Origin: Yersinia frederiksenii ATCC 33641
GTDB taxonomy: Bacteria; Pseudomonadota; Gammaproteobacteria; Enterobacterales; Enterobacteriaceae
Direction of reading: 5' to 3'
Assembly: GCF_000754805.1 (NCBI RefSeq)
Contig: NZ_KN150731.1
Location: forward strand, 4,555,642-4,619,641
DNA: 64,000 nt
A program made the translations under genes and the position numbers. Positions 24,827 through 33,501 of this stretch are shown piece by piece. Position 1 is the first letter of the stretch; every line of letters starts with the position of its first letter. Below the pieces are notes generated by a model. The model was not told the origin of the DNA, did not search any database, and worked only from the letters and a program-made list of their open reading frames with translations.

Positions 24827-25489
24827 ATGCTCAATACTCTTGTGAAAAAAATCACTAAAGGTTTGGTTGTTATATGTGCCATTTTGTCATTCAGTGTAGC
24901 GGCATTTACTGAGGGCACAGATTATATCGTACTGGAAAAAGTTATCCCTGATGCACAAGGCACTTTAATCAAAGTTTTTAGTTACGATTGCCCATTCTGT
25001 TATCGATACGATAAGGGCGTCACTCCTGTCGTTATGCAACAAGTTAATGATTTTGTTAAATTTGATCCTTTCCATCTTGAAACTAAAGGGAAGTATGGTG
25101 TCGTTGCCAGTGAGCTATTTGCCGTATTGATTAATAAAGACCAAGAAAGCGGTGTTTCGCTTCTGGATGATAAATCTTTATTCAAAAAAGCGAAATTTGC
25201 TTTTTATAATGCTTATCACGACAAAAAAGAGCGCTGGGATGGTGGTGCTGATGAGTTTTTAAAAACGGGGCTTGATGCAGTAGCTATGAGCAAAGAAGAT
25301 TTTGAACAGGCCCTGACCGATCCGAAAGTTCAGGCAATGCTCAAGCGCTGGAAAGAATACGCTTATGATGTTGCCAAAATACAAGGGGTTCCCGCTTTTG
25401 TGGTAAATGGTAAATATTTGATCCTTACTAAGAGTATTCGTTCGACTGAATCAATGGCGGACCTTATTAAACAATTGGCGAGCCAATAG
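24827..25489 (+). CDS. dsbL: DsbA-like thiol:disulfide oxidoreductase DsbL
   Basis: 220 residues from the ATG at 24827, chosen because GAGGA ends eight bases upstream; an ATG at 24812 overlaps that site. The signal peptide covers about 1-26. The active site is Cys55-Pro-Phe-Cys58, the CPFC motif characteristic of DsbL rather than the CPHC of DsbA, and the cis-proline loop is GVPAFVVNG. It is a strongly oxidising periplasmic enzyme that makes the AssT disulfide and is reoxidised by DsbI, encoded 11 bp downstream. Confidence 0.93.
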   Translation: MLNTLVKKITKGLVVICAILSFSVAAFTEGTDYIVLEKVIPDAQGTLIKVFSYDCPFCYRYDKGVTPVVMQQVNDFVKFDPFHLETKGKYGVVASELFAVLINKDQESGVSLLDDKSLFKKAKFAFYNAYHDKKERWDGGADEFLKTGLDAVAMSKEDFEQALTDPKVQAMLKRWKEYAYDVAKIQGVPAFVVNGKYLILTKSIRSTESMADLIKQLASQ

Positions 25490-25500
25490 AGGGGGCGATA

Positions 25501-26175
25501 ATGGGCCTTATCAGAGACTTATTTTCTTCGCCCTCCGAGACTCTTTACCGTTGGCAGAATAAACGATTTCTATGGTTACTCATGGCTGTTGCCATGGGTG
25601 GGTTGGTGATTATTGCACACTCGTTTTTCCAAATTTATCTCTATATGAATCCGTGTGAGCAGTGTGTTTATATTCGGTTTGCAATGCTGATAATGGTATT
25701 TGGCAGTTTAATTGCGGCCATCAATCCTAAAAACCTTTTACTTAAACTATTTGGTGTTATTTCTTGTTTTTATGGTGCCGTCACTGGCCTGCAATATTCA
25801 ATAAAACTGAATCGTATTCATCATGCGGTACACGGTGTTGATGATGCTCTGTTTGGCGTGCAGGGCTGCTCAACTGACCCCAGTTTCCCCTTTGGCCTTC
25901 CTTTGGCGAAGTGGTCACCGGAGTGGTTTAAACCCACCGGTGATTGCGGTTATGATGCGCCAGTGGTTCCCCTTGATGCTCAGCTAGATAGTGTTCAGAA
26001 ATGGTTTATCGATATGTATGTTCAAGCTGATGGCTGGTATCTGATTCCAAGTTTGAAATTTATAAATATGGCACAAGCTTGTGCTTTGGCTTTTGGCCTA
26101 TGCCTTATTATTCTGGTGATTATGATTATTGCTTGGATCATGAAAATCGTCGCTGAAAAAAGAATTATGGCTTAG
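25501..26175 (+). CDS. dsbI: DsbB-like inner-membrane quinone reductase DsbI
   Basis: 224 residues with four TM segments (about 24-42, 56-74, 82-98 and near 190-215). The first periplasmic loop has Cys52-Glu-Gln-Cys55. The second has Cys123 and Cys149, the partner pair that exchanges with DsbL. It passes electrons to quinones. Longer than DsbB because of the extended second loop, as in other DsbI proteins. It completes the assT-dsbL-dsbI operon. Confidence 0.93.
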   Translation: MGLIRDLFSSPSETLYRWQNKRFLWLLMAVAMGGLVIIAHSFFQIYLYMNPCEQCVYIRFAMLIMVFGSLIAAINPKNLLLKLFGVISCFYGAVTGLQYSIKLNRIHHAVHGVDDALFGVQGCSTDPSFPFGLPLAKWSPEWFKPTGDCGYDAPVVPLDAQLDSVQKWFIDMYVQADGWYLIPSLKFINMAQACALAFGLCLIILVIMIIAWIMKIVAEKRIMA

Positions 26176-26501
26176 CAATTCTGAAGCCCAAAAACTAACT
26201 GCCTGTGATTAGGCACAGTTCTCGTTGGCAAAGCCCTACTCAAAAGGTTAGGGCTTTAATTAGGAGACAGGTTACGGTTACACGGTTCCTTTACGACTGT
26301 TATGGCATAAGGGATTACCTGACAATACTGATCATCGTGGCATTTTGCCTGTGTCGGATAAGGTCCAATATCGAACAAAGTCTCAAGATTTATTTTGAAA
26401 AAAATTATGTTTCTATCTAAATGTGCCGATCTAACTCATATTTACCTGCCGTTTACTTAGCTATTCATACAATCCACCTACTGAATATCATTGTAGGACT
26501 C
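26176..26501. other. dsbI - SDR intergenic region
   Basis: 326 bases. Beyond the dsbI terminator, a 71-codon frame (26205-26420) crosses the terminator and has no ribosome-binding site, so it is not called. The remainder probably carries the promoter of the SDR gene. Confidence 0.45.
26230..26259 (+). terminator. Probable terminator after dsbI
   Basis: AAAGCCCTA and TAGGGCTTT form the stem with an 10-base loop; the T run is short, so efficiency may be moderate. Confidence 0.6.
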
Positions 26502-27614
26502 ATGGTGAAAACACTTCTGTTAACCGGTGCCACAGGTTTCTTGGGCGGCGCAGTATTAGAAAAGCTATTGTTAGAAAACTCAGATTTTAATTACTTATTA
26601 CTTGTACGGGCTAATACACCGGAGCAGGGTGTCACACGCATTAGAGAGAATCTGGCGAAATTTTATTTACCTAATGCGCTGCTGAATAAAATAAATGCCA
26701 GCCATATTTTATTAGGTGATTTAGCGACACCGGACAGCTTTATTAATGATCCGCGGATTGATGCCGTGACGCATGTTATCAACTGCGCGGCTGTGGCGTC
26801 ATTCGGTAATAACCCACTAATTTGGAAAGTGAATGTTGACGGCACGCTAGCTTTTGGCAAAAGAATGTCGCAAGTGGCCGGTTTAAAAAGATTTATCCAT
26901 GTGGGTACCGCGATGTCTTGCACGCCAGATGCGGATACCTTGGTCGGTGAACGGATATTATCCGCAGAAGATGATGCGCATTTGGTGGAGTATACCAAAT
27001 CGAAATCGGCTATTGAGCGCCTGTTCGCTGAGCAATGCCCAACCTTGCCATTGGTCTTTGCCCGGCCTTCAATTGTTGTCGGACATACCCGTTTGGGGTG
27101 CCAGCCCTCCAGTAGCATTTTCTGGGTATTCCGCATGGCATTAATGCTGCGCAAGTTTATGTGCTCGTTGGATGACTATATCGACGTTATCCCCGTCGAT
27201 TATTGCGCGGAGGCTTTATTGTGTATTTTGCAGCATCCAAATTTACCCGAAAATATCTACCATATTTCTGCCGGAGCCACGGACAGTGTCAGTTTTGCTG
27301 ACATTGATCAGGCGATGTCTTCAGCCGCCAGACAGAAACCGGTGGGTACAGATTATTGCCAGGTAGATTATGGTGCTTTGGTGCAGATGAGAAAGCAGTT
27401 AAAAGGGATTTTCGGCCCCTGCAATGAGCGGTTAATGTTGAAAGCGATGCGATTATATGGCTCCTTTGCTATGTTGAATGTACGCTTTAGCAATGAAAGG
27501 TTACTGAATTTAGGTATGCCACGTTCACCACGCTTCACTGATTATATTGCCTGTTGTGTAGAGTCCAGCTCTGGCATGACTATCCAGCAACAAATGGCGG
27601 TTGATTTTAAATAA
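26502..27614 (+). CDS. Stand-alone thioester-reductase-like SDR protein
   Basis: 370 residues from the ATG at 26502, preceded by TAGGA; the open frame begins at 26421 but the earlier part is not domain-like. The Rossmann motif TGATGFLGG is at 8-16, followed by an NVDGT segment, HVGTAMSC, and the catalytic YTKSK (Tyr-x3-Lys), all typical of extended SDRs of the male-sterility / thioester reductase (NAD_binding_4) type. Such domains usually reduce a carrier- or CoA-bound acyl group, but no carrier or adenylation domain is nearby. Substrate unknown. No close operon partner. Confidence 0.75.
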   Translation: MVKTLLLTGATGFLGGAVLEKLLLENSDFNYLLLVRANTPEQGVTRIRENLAKFYLPNALLNKINASHILLGDLATPDSFINDPRIDAVTHVINCAAVASFGNNPLIWKVNVDGTLAFGKRMSQVAGLKRFIHVGTAMSCTPDADTLVGERILSAEDDAHLVEYTKSKSAIERLFAEQCPTLPLVFARPSIVVGHTRLGCQPSSSIFWVFRMALMLRKFMCSLDDYIDVIPVDYCAEALLCILQHPNLPENIYHISAGATDSVSFADIDQAMSSAARQKPVGTDYCQVDYGALVQMRKQLKGIFGPCNERLMLKAMRLYGSFAMLNVRFSNERLLNLGMPRSPRFTDYIACCVESSSGMTIQQQMAVDFK

Positions 27615-27618
27615 GCCG

Positions 27619-27651
27619 ATTTCCCCGTATGGATGCAACCCGCGGGGAAAT
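27619..27651. terminator. Probable terminator between the SDR and LysR genes
   Basis: ATTTCCCCG and CGGGGAAAT with a 15-base loop, between convergent genes. The T run is poor on both strands. Confidence 0.5.
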
Positions 27652-27736
27652 ACACCTTTCTCGTGCCCAGTTATATCGTCCCTTTTTGGCTCAATCAGTG
27701 TGATGTCGCGGACAGACAATGTATAGCTGTAGGGTA

Positions 27737-28642
27737 TTATTGAATACTGGGGGAAAAGTGCTGTGCCTGCTGGTAAATGAAATCGGTAAATGCCTGGGCG
27801 CAATCAGGCTGGTGGCGGCCCTTTACCGTCACCAAATAGACGGCGCGTTCTAGTGCCAAATCGCGGAATGGAATAATAGCGATATCTTTGTGGCGGAACT
27901 GGAACAATGTCAGACCCGTGGTAATACTGACGCCGTAATTAGCAGCAATCAGCCCCATCATTGTCGTGAGCTGCCGTACTTCCATCTGATAGTTGAAGCC
28001 CTCACCACCGTCGCACAATCGATCGGTATGTTGACGAATACTGGTTCCTGGGCAAAAACCAATAAAGGGATGCTGACCAATATCAGCAAGATCGACTGTC
28101 TCCATTTGTGCTAATGGATGATTACGATGGCACAACAAATAAAACTTATCGGAAAACAACAGCGTTGAATTAAATGTACTTAACGATGGTTGACCCGCCG
28201 TAAGTGCCAGATCCGCCTGACCGTCTAACAACGCTTTTAGACAACGATCCCATTGCGTATCTATCATTTTAATACGTGTTTCGGGATGAACGAGGCTATA
28301 TTTTACCAAGACTTCCGGTAACCATTCGACGGCAATAGAAGGTAATACCGCTAAGGTGACATGGCCCTTATCACCCGCTACGCGCAATTTTATTTCCCCA
28401 ACGGCATCATCATGGTTTTGCACTAATCGGCGAGCCAGGTCGATAAAATGAATACCGTTGGCATTCAACTGTACCCGACGGGTATCTCGGTCAAATAGAC
28501 GATAACCGACTTCGTCCTCCAGACCGGCGATTAATGCACTGAATGCGGGTTGCGATAAATTAAAGGTTTTGGCGGCGCGGGTAAAACTGTCAGTTTCACT
28601 TAAAATAAGAAATGCCCTTAACTGTTTTATCGATAAATTCAT
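27737..28642 (-). CDS. LysR-family regulator divergent from the AtuA/CoA-transferase operon
   Basis: 301 residues. The HTH is at about 14-40 (TDSFTRAAKTFNLSQPAFSALIAGLE), with the typical FDRDTRRVQLNANG wing and a C-terminal LysR effector domain. The architecture is of the CynR/CbbR-like kind that activates a divergent catabolic operon. The most likely target is the operon starting at 29097, across 454 bp; the effector is probably its substrate or an intermediate (inference). Confidence 0.88.
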   Translation of the reverse strand: MNLSIKQLRAFLILSETDSFTRAAKTFNLSQPAFSALIAGLEDEVGYRLFDRDTRRVQLNANGIHFIDLARRLVQNHDDAVGEIKLRVAGDKGHVTLAVLPSIAVEWLPEVLVKYSLVHPETRIKMIDTQWDRCLKALLDGQADLALTAGQPSLSTFNSTLLFSDKFYLLCHRNHPLAQMETVDLADIGQHPFIGFCPGTSIRQHTDRLCDGGEGFNYQMEVRQLTTMMGLIAANYGVSITTGLTLFQFRHKDIAIIPFRDLALERAVYLVTVKGRHQPDCAQAFTDFIYQQAQHFSPSIQ

Positions 28643-29096
28643 TTCACGCCTTCACCCTTTGCTCAATATACTTAATAGTTTATTCGTTTTACTTTTCACA
28701 TAAAACTTAGAAAAATCATTTTCATGATCAATAGCACAATTAATCTATTTATATCTTCCTGACAAAAATTAAGGCCATCAAAGAAAACATGAAGTCACGC
28801 ATGATAATTTTTTCTCCTTAGAAAGTATTAGTTTAACCATCTGTTTTTAATCTGTTTTTCATTTAAAAATAAAACAAATTAATGTATTTGATTAACAAGT
28901 AAATCTATTTATCTGTAAATGTTTAAGAGTTATTTAAATGACAAATTGGTAATAATAGGTACCCACATGATAAAAATAACGCAGTCAGAAATTTGATGAG
29001 ATTAGTATTTTAAGTTTTTCTTTTTTTGTTAATTTGACTCAACCATATGCAACATAACATTAACAGTGACAAACTAATAAATATAAGGAGAGAGGT
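28643..29096. other. Divergent AT-rich region LysR / CitMHS operon
   Basis: 454 bases, very AT-rich, with no frame of note. It must hold both promoters. TATAAGGAGAG at 29083-29093 is the ribosome-binding site for the transporter gene. No convincing T-N11-A palindrome was picked out by eye. Confidence 0.45.
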
Positions 29097-30401
29097 ATGT
29101 TGGCGTTAATTGGTGTGCTCACCATTGCCACTTTGTTATTTTTCATCATGTCGAAACGCATGTCACCTCTGGTCGCCCTGATAGTTATTCCTATCATTGG
29201 TGCTTTGGTTGCGGGCAGCGGTACAGATACGGCGAAATATATTATTGAGGGAATTACCAAACTGGCTCCAATGGCGGCTATGTTTGTTTTTGCTATCACC
29301 TTTTTCGGTGTTATCACCGATGCAGGGATGTTCGATCCTATTATTCGTGGGATCTTGCGTTTTGTCGGTACCAATCCCGTTAAGATTATTATCGGTACCG
29401 GTATTTTGGCACTGATCGCCCATCTTGACGGCAATGGGGCCGTCACATTCCTCATTACTATTCCTACCATGCTGCCATTGTTTCATCGGCTAGGGATGGA
29501 TAAGCGAATTTTAGTGGGGATCACCGCGTTAAGTGCGGGAGTCAACTTTCTGCCCTGGACCGGGCCGATGATTCGAGCCTCGGCTGCGTTAAATATTCCC
29601 ACCCATGATCTGTTTATCCCGCTGATTCCTGCACAAATTTGCGGCCTGATATTCATGGTCGGAATGGGATGGTATTGGGGTAAGAAAGAAGAAAAACGGC
29701 TTGGTATTGCGCATTTCCAAATGGCTGCCGGCGATTTTTCACACAACAAAGAGTTAACTGATCAGGAAAAAACACTGCGCCGGCCTCACTTGTTTTGGTT
29801 GAATTTGGCACTGGTTATTGCGGTGATCGGCACGATGGTATTGACCCGAATTTCACCCACTGTGGCTTTTATGGTGGCCCTGACGGTGGCACTGATGATC
29901 AACTATCCCAACGTTGAGATGCAGAAAGAACGTATCAATGCCCATGCCAAAGCCGCACTAATGATGGCCAGTATCCTGTTCGCCGCTGGTGCATTCACTG
30001 GAATTATGGGAGGCACTGGCATGCTGAAGGCGATGTCAGAGGCTGCGGTTGGCTTTATGCCGGAATCCTTTGCTTCGCACATTCCTTTCATCGTCGGCTT
30101 GATTGCTATGCCACTCAGTTTGGTGTTTGACCCTGATTCATACTATTTCGGCATCATGCCGGTGATAGCTCATACCGTGCAATTGATGGGGATCCCAGCC
30201 ATTCAGGTAGCACAGGCTTCGGTTCTGGGACAAATGACGACCGGTTTTGCGGTTAGCCCACTGACACCAGCTACTTTCCTGCTGGTGAGTCTGGCTGGAG
30301 TCGATTTGGCCGATCACCAGAAATTTTCTATCCCAGTCTTATGGGCCGCCAGTGTGATTATGACTTTTGCTGCGGCGATCACCGGTGTGTTCCCATTTTA
30401 A
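29097..30401 (+). CDS. CitMHS-family carboxylate transporter
   Basis: 434 residues, a hydrophobic inner-membrane protein with about twelve TM segments. The order of motifs (MSPLVALIVIPIIGAL, HLDGNGAVTFLITIPTMLPL, LSAGVNFLPWTGP) is typical of CitMHS (citrate-Mg:H+ symporter-like) proteins. The GNGA and PWTGP loops are the conserved substrate and ion regions of the family. Because it heads an operon of AtuA, CoA transferase and thiolase, it probably imports the acid that operon degrades. Citrate itself is not assured. Confidence 0.85.
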   Translation: MLALIGVLTIATLLFFIMSKRMSPLVALIVIPIIGALVAGSGTDTAKYIIEGITKLAPMAAMFVFAITFFGVITDAGMFDPIIRGILRFVGTNPVKIIIGTGILALIAHLDGNGAVTFLITIPTMLPLFHRLGMDKRILVGITALSAGVNFLPWTGPMIRASAALNIPTHDLFIPLIPAQICGLIFMVGMGWYWGKKEEKRLGIAHFQMAAGDFSHNKELTDQEKTLRRPHLFWLNLALVIAVIGTMVLTRISPTVAFMVALTVALMINYPNVEMQKERINAHAKAALMMASILFAAGAFTGIMGGTGMLKAMSEAAVGFMPESFASHIPFIVGLIAMPLSLVFDPDSYYFGIMPVIAHTVQLMGIPAIQVAQASVLGQMTTGFAVSPLTPATFLLVSLAGVDLADHQKFSIPVLWAASVIMTFAAAITGVFPF

Positions 30402-30454
30402 TACTGCAACACATTGAATTGATAAATACTGAATGTAGTCACTAAGGATTAAGC

Positions 30455-31798
30455 ATGAAGAAGATTAGGATTGGTTCGGGTGCTGGTTATGCCGGTGACC
30501 GTATAGAACCTGCAGTTGAATTGGCCGAGAAAGGCGATATCGATTATTTAGTATTCGAATGTCTGGCCGAGAGAACTATTGCCATTGGTCAAAAACAGAA
30601 ACAGCAAGATGCCAGCAAAGGTTATAACGAATTACTGATCGACCGAATGCGCGCGGTATTACCTATTTGCATGGCTAAGGGTATTCGTATTGTCACCAAT
30701 ATGGGCTCGGCAAATCCCCAAGCTGCAGGGGAGGCCGTTATCGCTGTCGCACGAGAACTCAATTTGCCCAAGATTAAAGTCGCAGTCGTCGGCGGTGATG
30801 ATGTGTTGGATACCTTGTTGTCGTTGAATCTGGCGCTGGACGAAGCGGGGGGGCCCGTCTTGCAGTCGGGAAAAGAGATCCTGTCGGCTAATGCATATAT
30901 GGGGGCGGAAGGATTAGTTCAGGCTCTGAATGATAATGCTGACGTGGTAATTGCGGGCCGTGTTGCCGACCCATCGCTGTTTCTGTCAACAATGATTCAC
31001 GCCTTCGGCTGGGCGACAGATGATTGGGATCGCCTTGGCAAAGGGACTTGCATCGGTCACCTGCTTGAGTGCGGCGGGCAGGTGACTGGTGGCTACTACG
31101 CCGACCCAGGATTTAAAGATGTTCCGAATCTGGCGCGGCTTGGTTTTCCTATTGCTGAAGTTAACGCTGAGGGTGACGCTATTATTACCAAGGTTGCCGG
31201 TTCAGGTGGTTGTGTCTGTGTCGATACTTGTAAAGAACAATTAATGTATGAAATTCACCGGCCAGATCGTTATCTGACACCAGACGTGGTCGCTGATTTT
31301 AGTCATGTTAGCTTCACTCAACAAGATAACGATGTTGTCAGAGTCAGTGGCGCTACGGGGATAGCACGGACTGATACATTGAAGGTATCTGTCGGCTATC
31401 AGGACGGTTTTATTGGTGAAGGTGAAATCGCCTATGCTGGACCAGGTGCGGTCACTCGTGGCCAATTAGCGCTGGATATCGTTCGGGAACGTTTTGATAT
31501 TTGCCGTCTTGAACTATTCGAAACACGTTTTGATCTGATCGGTGTCAATGCATTACATGGTGGCCAACGGTCTCAGTGCAGTGAGCCTTACGAAGTTCGG
31601 GCGCGGGTTGCTGCACGTTGTCAGTCACGCCAAGAAGCCGTCAAGGTCGGTAACGAAGTGGAAACACTCTATACCAATGGCCCTGCTGGCGGTGGCGGTG
31701 TCATGAAATCGGTAAAAGAGATTCTGGCAATGGATTCGACTTTATTGCCACGAAAATATACTCAAGCGACGGTCATCTATTTGGAGAGTGCCCTATGA
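30455..31798 (+). CDS. AtuA family protein (DUF1446), N-terminal domain protein
   Basis: 447 residues matching the acyclic terpene utilization AtuA family, beginning KKIRIGSGAGYAGDRIEPAVELAE and containing EGLVQAL, AGRVADPSLFLS and ECGGQVTGGYYAD. In Pseudomonas, AtuA is part of the citronellol/geraniol pathway, but its reaction is not firmly known. Here no terpene genes are present. It overlaps the next gene by four bases (ATGA), and together the two make up a complete AtuA. Role in this operon: an unidentified step before CoA transfer (inference). Confidence 0.85.
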   Translation: MKKIRIGSGAGYAGDRIEPAVELAEKGDIDYLVFECLAERTIAIGQKQKQQDASKGYNELLIDRMRAVLPICMAKGIRIVTNMGSANPQAAGEAVIAVARELNLPKIKVAVVGGDDVLDTLLSLNLALDEAGGPVLQSGKEILSANAYMGAEGLVQALNDNADVVIAGRVADPSLFLSTMIHAFGWATDDWDRLGKGTCIGHLLECGGQVTGGYYADPGFKDVPNLARLGFPIAEVNAEGDAIITKVAGSGGCVCVDTCKEQLMYEIHRPDRYLTPDVVADFSHVSFTQQDNDVVRVSGATGIARTDTLKVSVGYQDGFIGEGEIAYAGPGAVTRGQLALDIVRERFDICRLELFETRFDLIGVNALHGGQRSQCSEPYEVRARVAARCQSRQEAVKVGNEVETLYTNGPAGGGGVMKSVKEILAMDSTLLPRKYTQATVIYLESAL

Positions 31799-32094
31799 AA
31801 TTACGTGAAATAGCTCATTCTCGTACTGGTGATAAAGGTAATATTTCTAATATTTCTTTAATTGCATATAACGCGAACGATTACGAAAAAATAAAATCAG
31901 CCGTCACTGCGGATAAAGTCAAAGATTGGTTTGGCGATATTGTTTTTGGTGATGTTGTTCGCTATGAACTTCCGGCAATCTCAGCACTGAATTTCGTGAT
32001 GTATAACGCGCTAGGTGGCGGTGTTACTCGCTCTCTGGCGCTAGATATGCACGGAAAAAGCCTCAGTTCAGCGCTGATGGATATGGATATCTGA
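31795..32094 (+). CDS. AtuA-like C-terminal domain as separate small protein
   Basis: 99 residues starting KLREIAHSRTGDKGNISNISLIAY, the recognised start of the AtuA C-terminal domain. In many AtuA proteins this domain is fused to the C-terminus of the large protein; here it is its own gene with ATGA coupling, which suggests equal synthesis and complex formation. The basis is clear in sequence, while the function is unknown. Confidence 0.82.
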   Translation: MKLREIAHSRTGDKGNISNISLIAYNANDYEKIKSAVTADKVKDWFGDIVFGDVVRYELPAISALNFVMYNALGGGVTRSLALDMHGKSLSSALMDMDI

Positions 32095-32117
32095 ATTAAT
32101 TGTCTTTGTAAAATAGT

Positions 32118-32159
32118 CACGATTATCCGGCAGAAGTCTCTTCTGCCCGGATAGTCGTG
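32118..32159 (+). repeat. Long intercistronic hairpin inside the AtuA operon
   Basis: A near-perfect 19/20-base stem, from CACGATTATCC to its partner GGATAGTCGTG, with a TCT loop. GC-rich at its centre and not followed by T's, so it is more likely an mRNA processing or stability element than a terminator. It separates AtuA_C from the CoA-transferase genes. Confidence 0.7.
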
Positions 32160-32185
32160 GCCTGAAAATGAATAAAGAGATATTT

Positions 32186-32845
32186 ATGAAGAATAAAAAC
32201 CTCGACGCTGTGCAATTTCGCGCTTTATTACATGATGGCATGTCTATTATGTTTGGCGGTTTTATGGGAATAGGTACACCTGAACATTTGGTCGCGGAAA
32301 TAATAAAGTCTGGTGTAAAAGATCTGGTCTTGATTGGTAATGACACTGGATTTATCGATACCGGCGTCGGCCCTCTCATTGCTAATGGTCAGGTAAAAAA
32401 AGTGATTGCCTCACATATTGGTACTAATCCCGAAACGGGAAAGAAAATGATCAGCGGCGAGCTGGAAGTCGTGTTGGTACCCCAAGGTACACTGGTCGAA
32501 CAAATTCGCGCAGGTGGTGCGGGTCTTGGTGGTTTCCTCACGCCAACAGGGGTTGGGACGGTGGTCGAGGAGGGCAAGCAAGTCTTAACTCTTGACGGCA
32601 TTGTCTATCTGCTTGAACGCCCACTACGTGCCGACCTGGCCATACTTGAAGCCGGTCTTGCCGATCAGCAGGGTAATTTGATTTATCATCTGACCGCGCG
32701 CAACTTTAATCCATTGATGGCGCTAGCCGCAGATACAGTCGTGGCACAAATCGACACGATTGTATCTGTCGGGGAGTTAAATCCAGAAAATATCGTCACC
32801 CCCGGTGCACTGGTTGATCATTTGTATGTGGGAGTCAGCGCATGA
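32186..32845 (+). CDS. 3-oxoacid CoA-transferase subunit alpha (AtoD-like)
   Basis: 219 residues from the ATG at 32186, which has AAAGAG upstream; an ATG at 32168 is less well placed. It is collinear with E. coli Ato[51 protein letters not shown] and [15 protein letters not shown]. With the beta subunit it moves CoA from acetyl-CoA or succinyl-CoA to a short 3-oxo acid. Overlaps the beta subunit by four bases. Confidence 0.92.
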   Translation: MKNKNLDAVQFRALLHDGMSIMFGGFMGIGTPEHLVAEIIKSGVKDLVLIGNDTGFIDTGVGPLIANGQVKKVIASHIGTNPETGKKMISGELEVVLVPQGTLVEQIRAGGAGLGGFLTPTGVGTVVEEGKQVLTLDGIVYLLERPLRADLAILEAGLADQQGNLIYHLTARNFNPLMALAADTVVAQIDTIVSVGELNPENIVTPGALVDHLYVGVSA

Positions 32846-33501
32846 ATGCCAAAGAACGTATCGCGCGGCGCGTTGCGCTGGAATTACACGATGGTGATGT
32901 GGTTAATCTCGGTATTGGTTTACCGACCAAAGTCGCTAATTATCTTCCATCAGATATCAATGTCACCTTTCAATCCGAGAATGGCTTTTTAGGTCTTGGT
33001 CCTATCACCGAAGAAAACGCCAAACTGGTCAATGCTGGTGGGCAACTGTGCGGCATGACCCCAGGAGCGGCAATGTTTGACAGTGCCTTCTCCTTTGCTC
33101 TGATTCGTGGCGGTCACGTCGATGTTTGCGTTTTGGGTAGCTTACAAGTCGATGAACACGGCAGCTTGGCGAACTGGGTTGTACCGGGGAAAATGGTGCC
33201 CGGCATGGGGGGAGCGATGGATCTGGTGGTAGGTGCCAAGCGGGTGATCATCGCGATGGAACATTGTGCTAAAAACGGTGAGGCTAAACTTTTACGTGAA
33301 TGTACCTATCCACTGACGGCTGTCGCAAAGGTTAGCAAAGTTATCACTGAACTGGGTGTATTCCGCTTTACCAATGGTCAGATGTTCCTTGATGAAATTA
33401 GCCCAGACGTGACATTGGAAGAGTTGCGCGCCAAAACTGAGGCGATATTTATTGTCTCTCCAACCCTTTGCCTGATGAAACAGCCGATGGTGGCACAATG
33501 A
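32842..33501 (+). CDS. 3-oxoacid CoA-transferase subunit beta (AtoA-like)
   Basis: 219 residues. The catalytic glutamate is Glu46 in [10 protein letters not shown], which forms the glutamyl-CoA thioester in class I CoA transferases. [15 protein letters not shown] and [16 protein letters not shown] are family motifs. Its stop overlaps the thiolase start as ATGA. A cytosolic heterotetramer with the alpha subunit is expected. Confidence 0.92.
   Translation: MNAKERIARRVALELHDGDVVNLGIGLPTKVANYLPSDINVTFQSENGFLGLGPITEENAKLVNAGGQLCGMTPGAAMFDSAFSFALIRGGHVDVCVLGSLQVDEHGSLANWVVPGKMVPGMGGAMDLVVGAKRVIIAMEHCAKNGEAKLLRECTYPLTAVAKVSKVITELGVFRFTNGQMFLDEISPDVTLEELRAKTEAIFIVSPTLCLMKQPMVAQ

Noticed and set aside
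26205-26420. 71-codon plus-strand frame between dsbI and the SDR gene
   Set aside because: It runs across the probable dsbI terminator, has no ribosome-binding site and no family resemblance.
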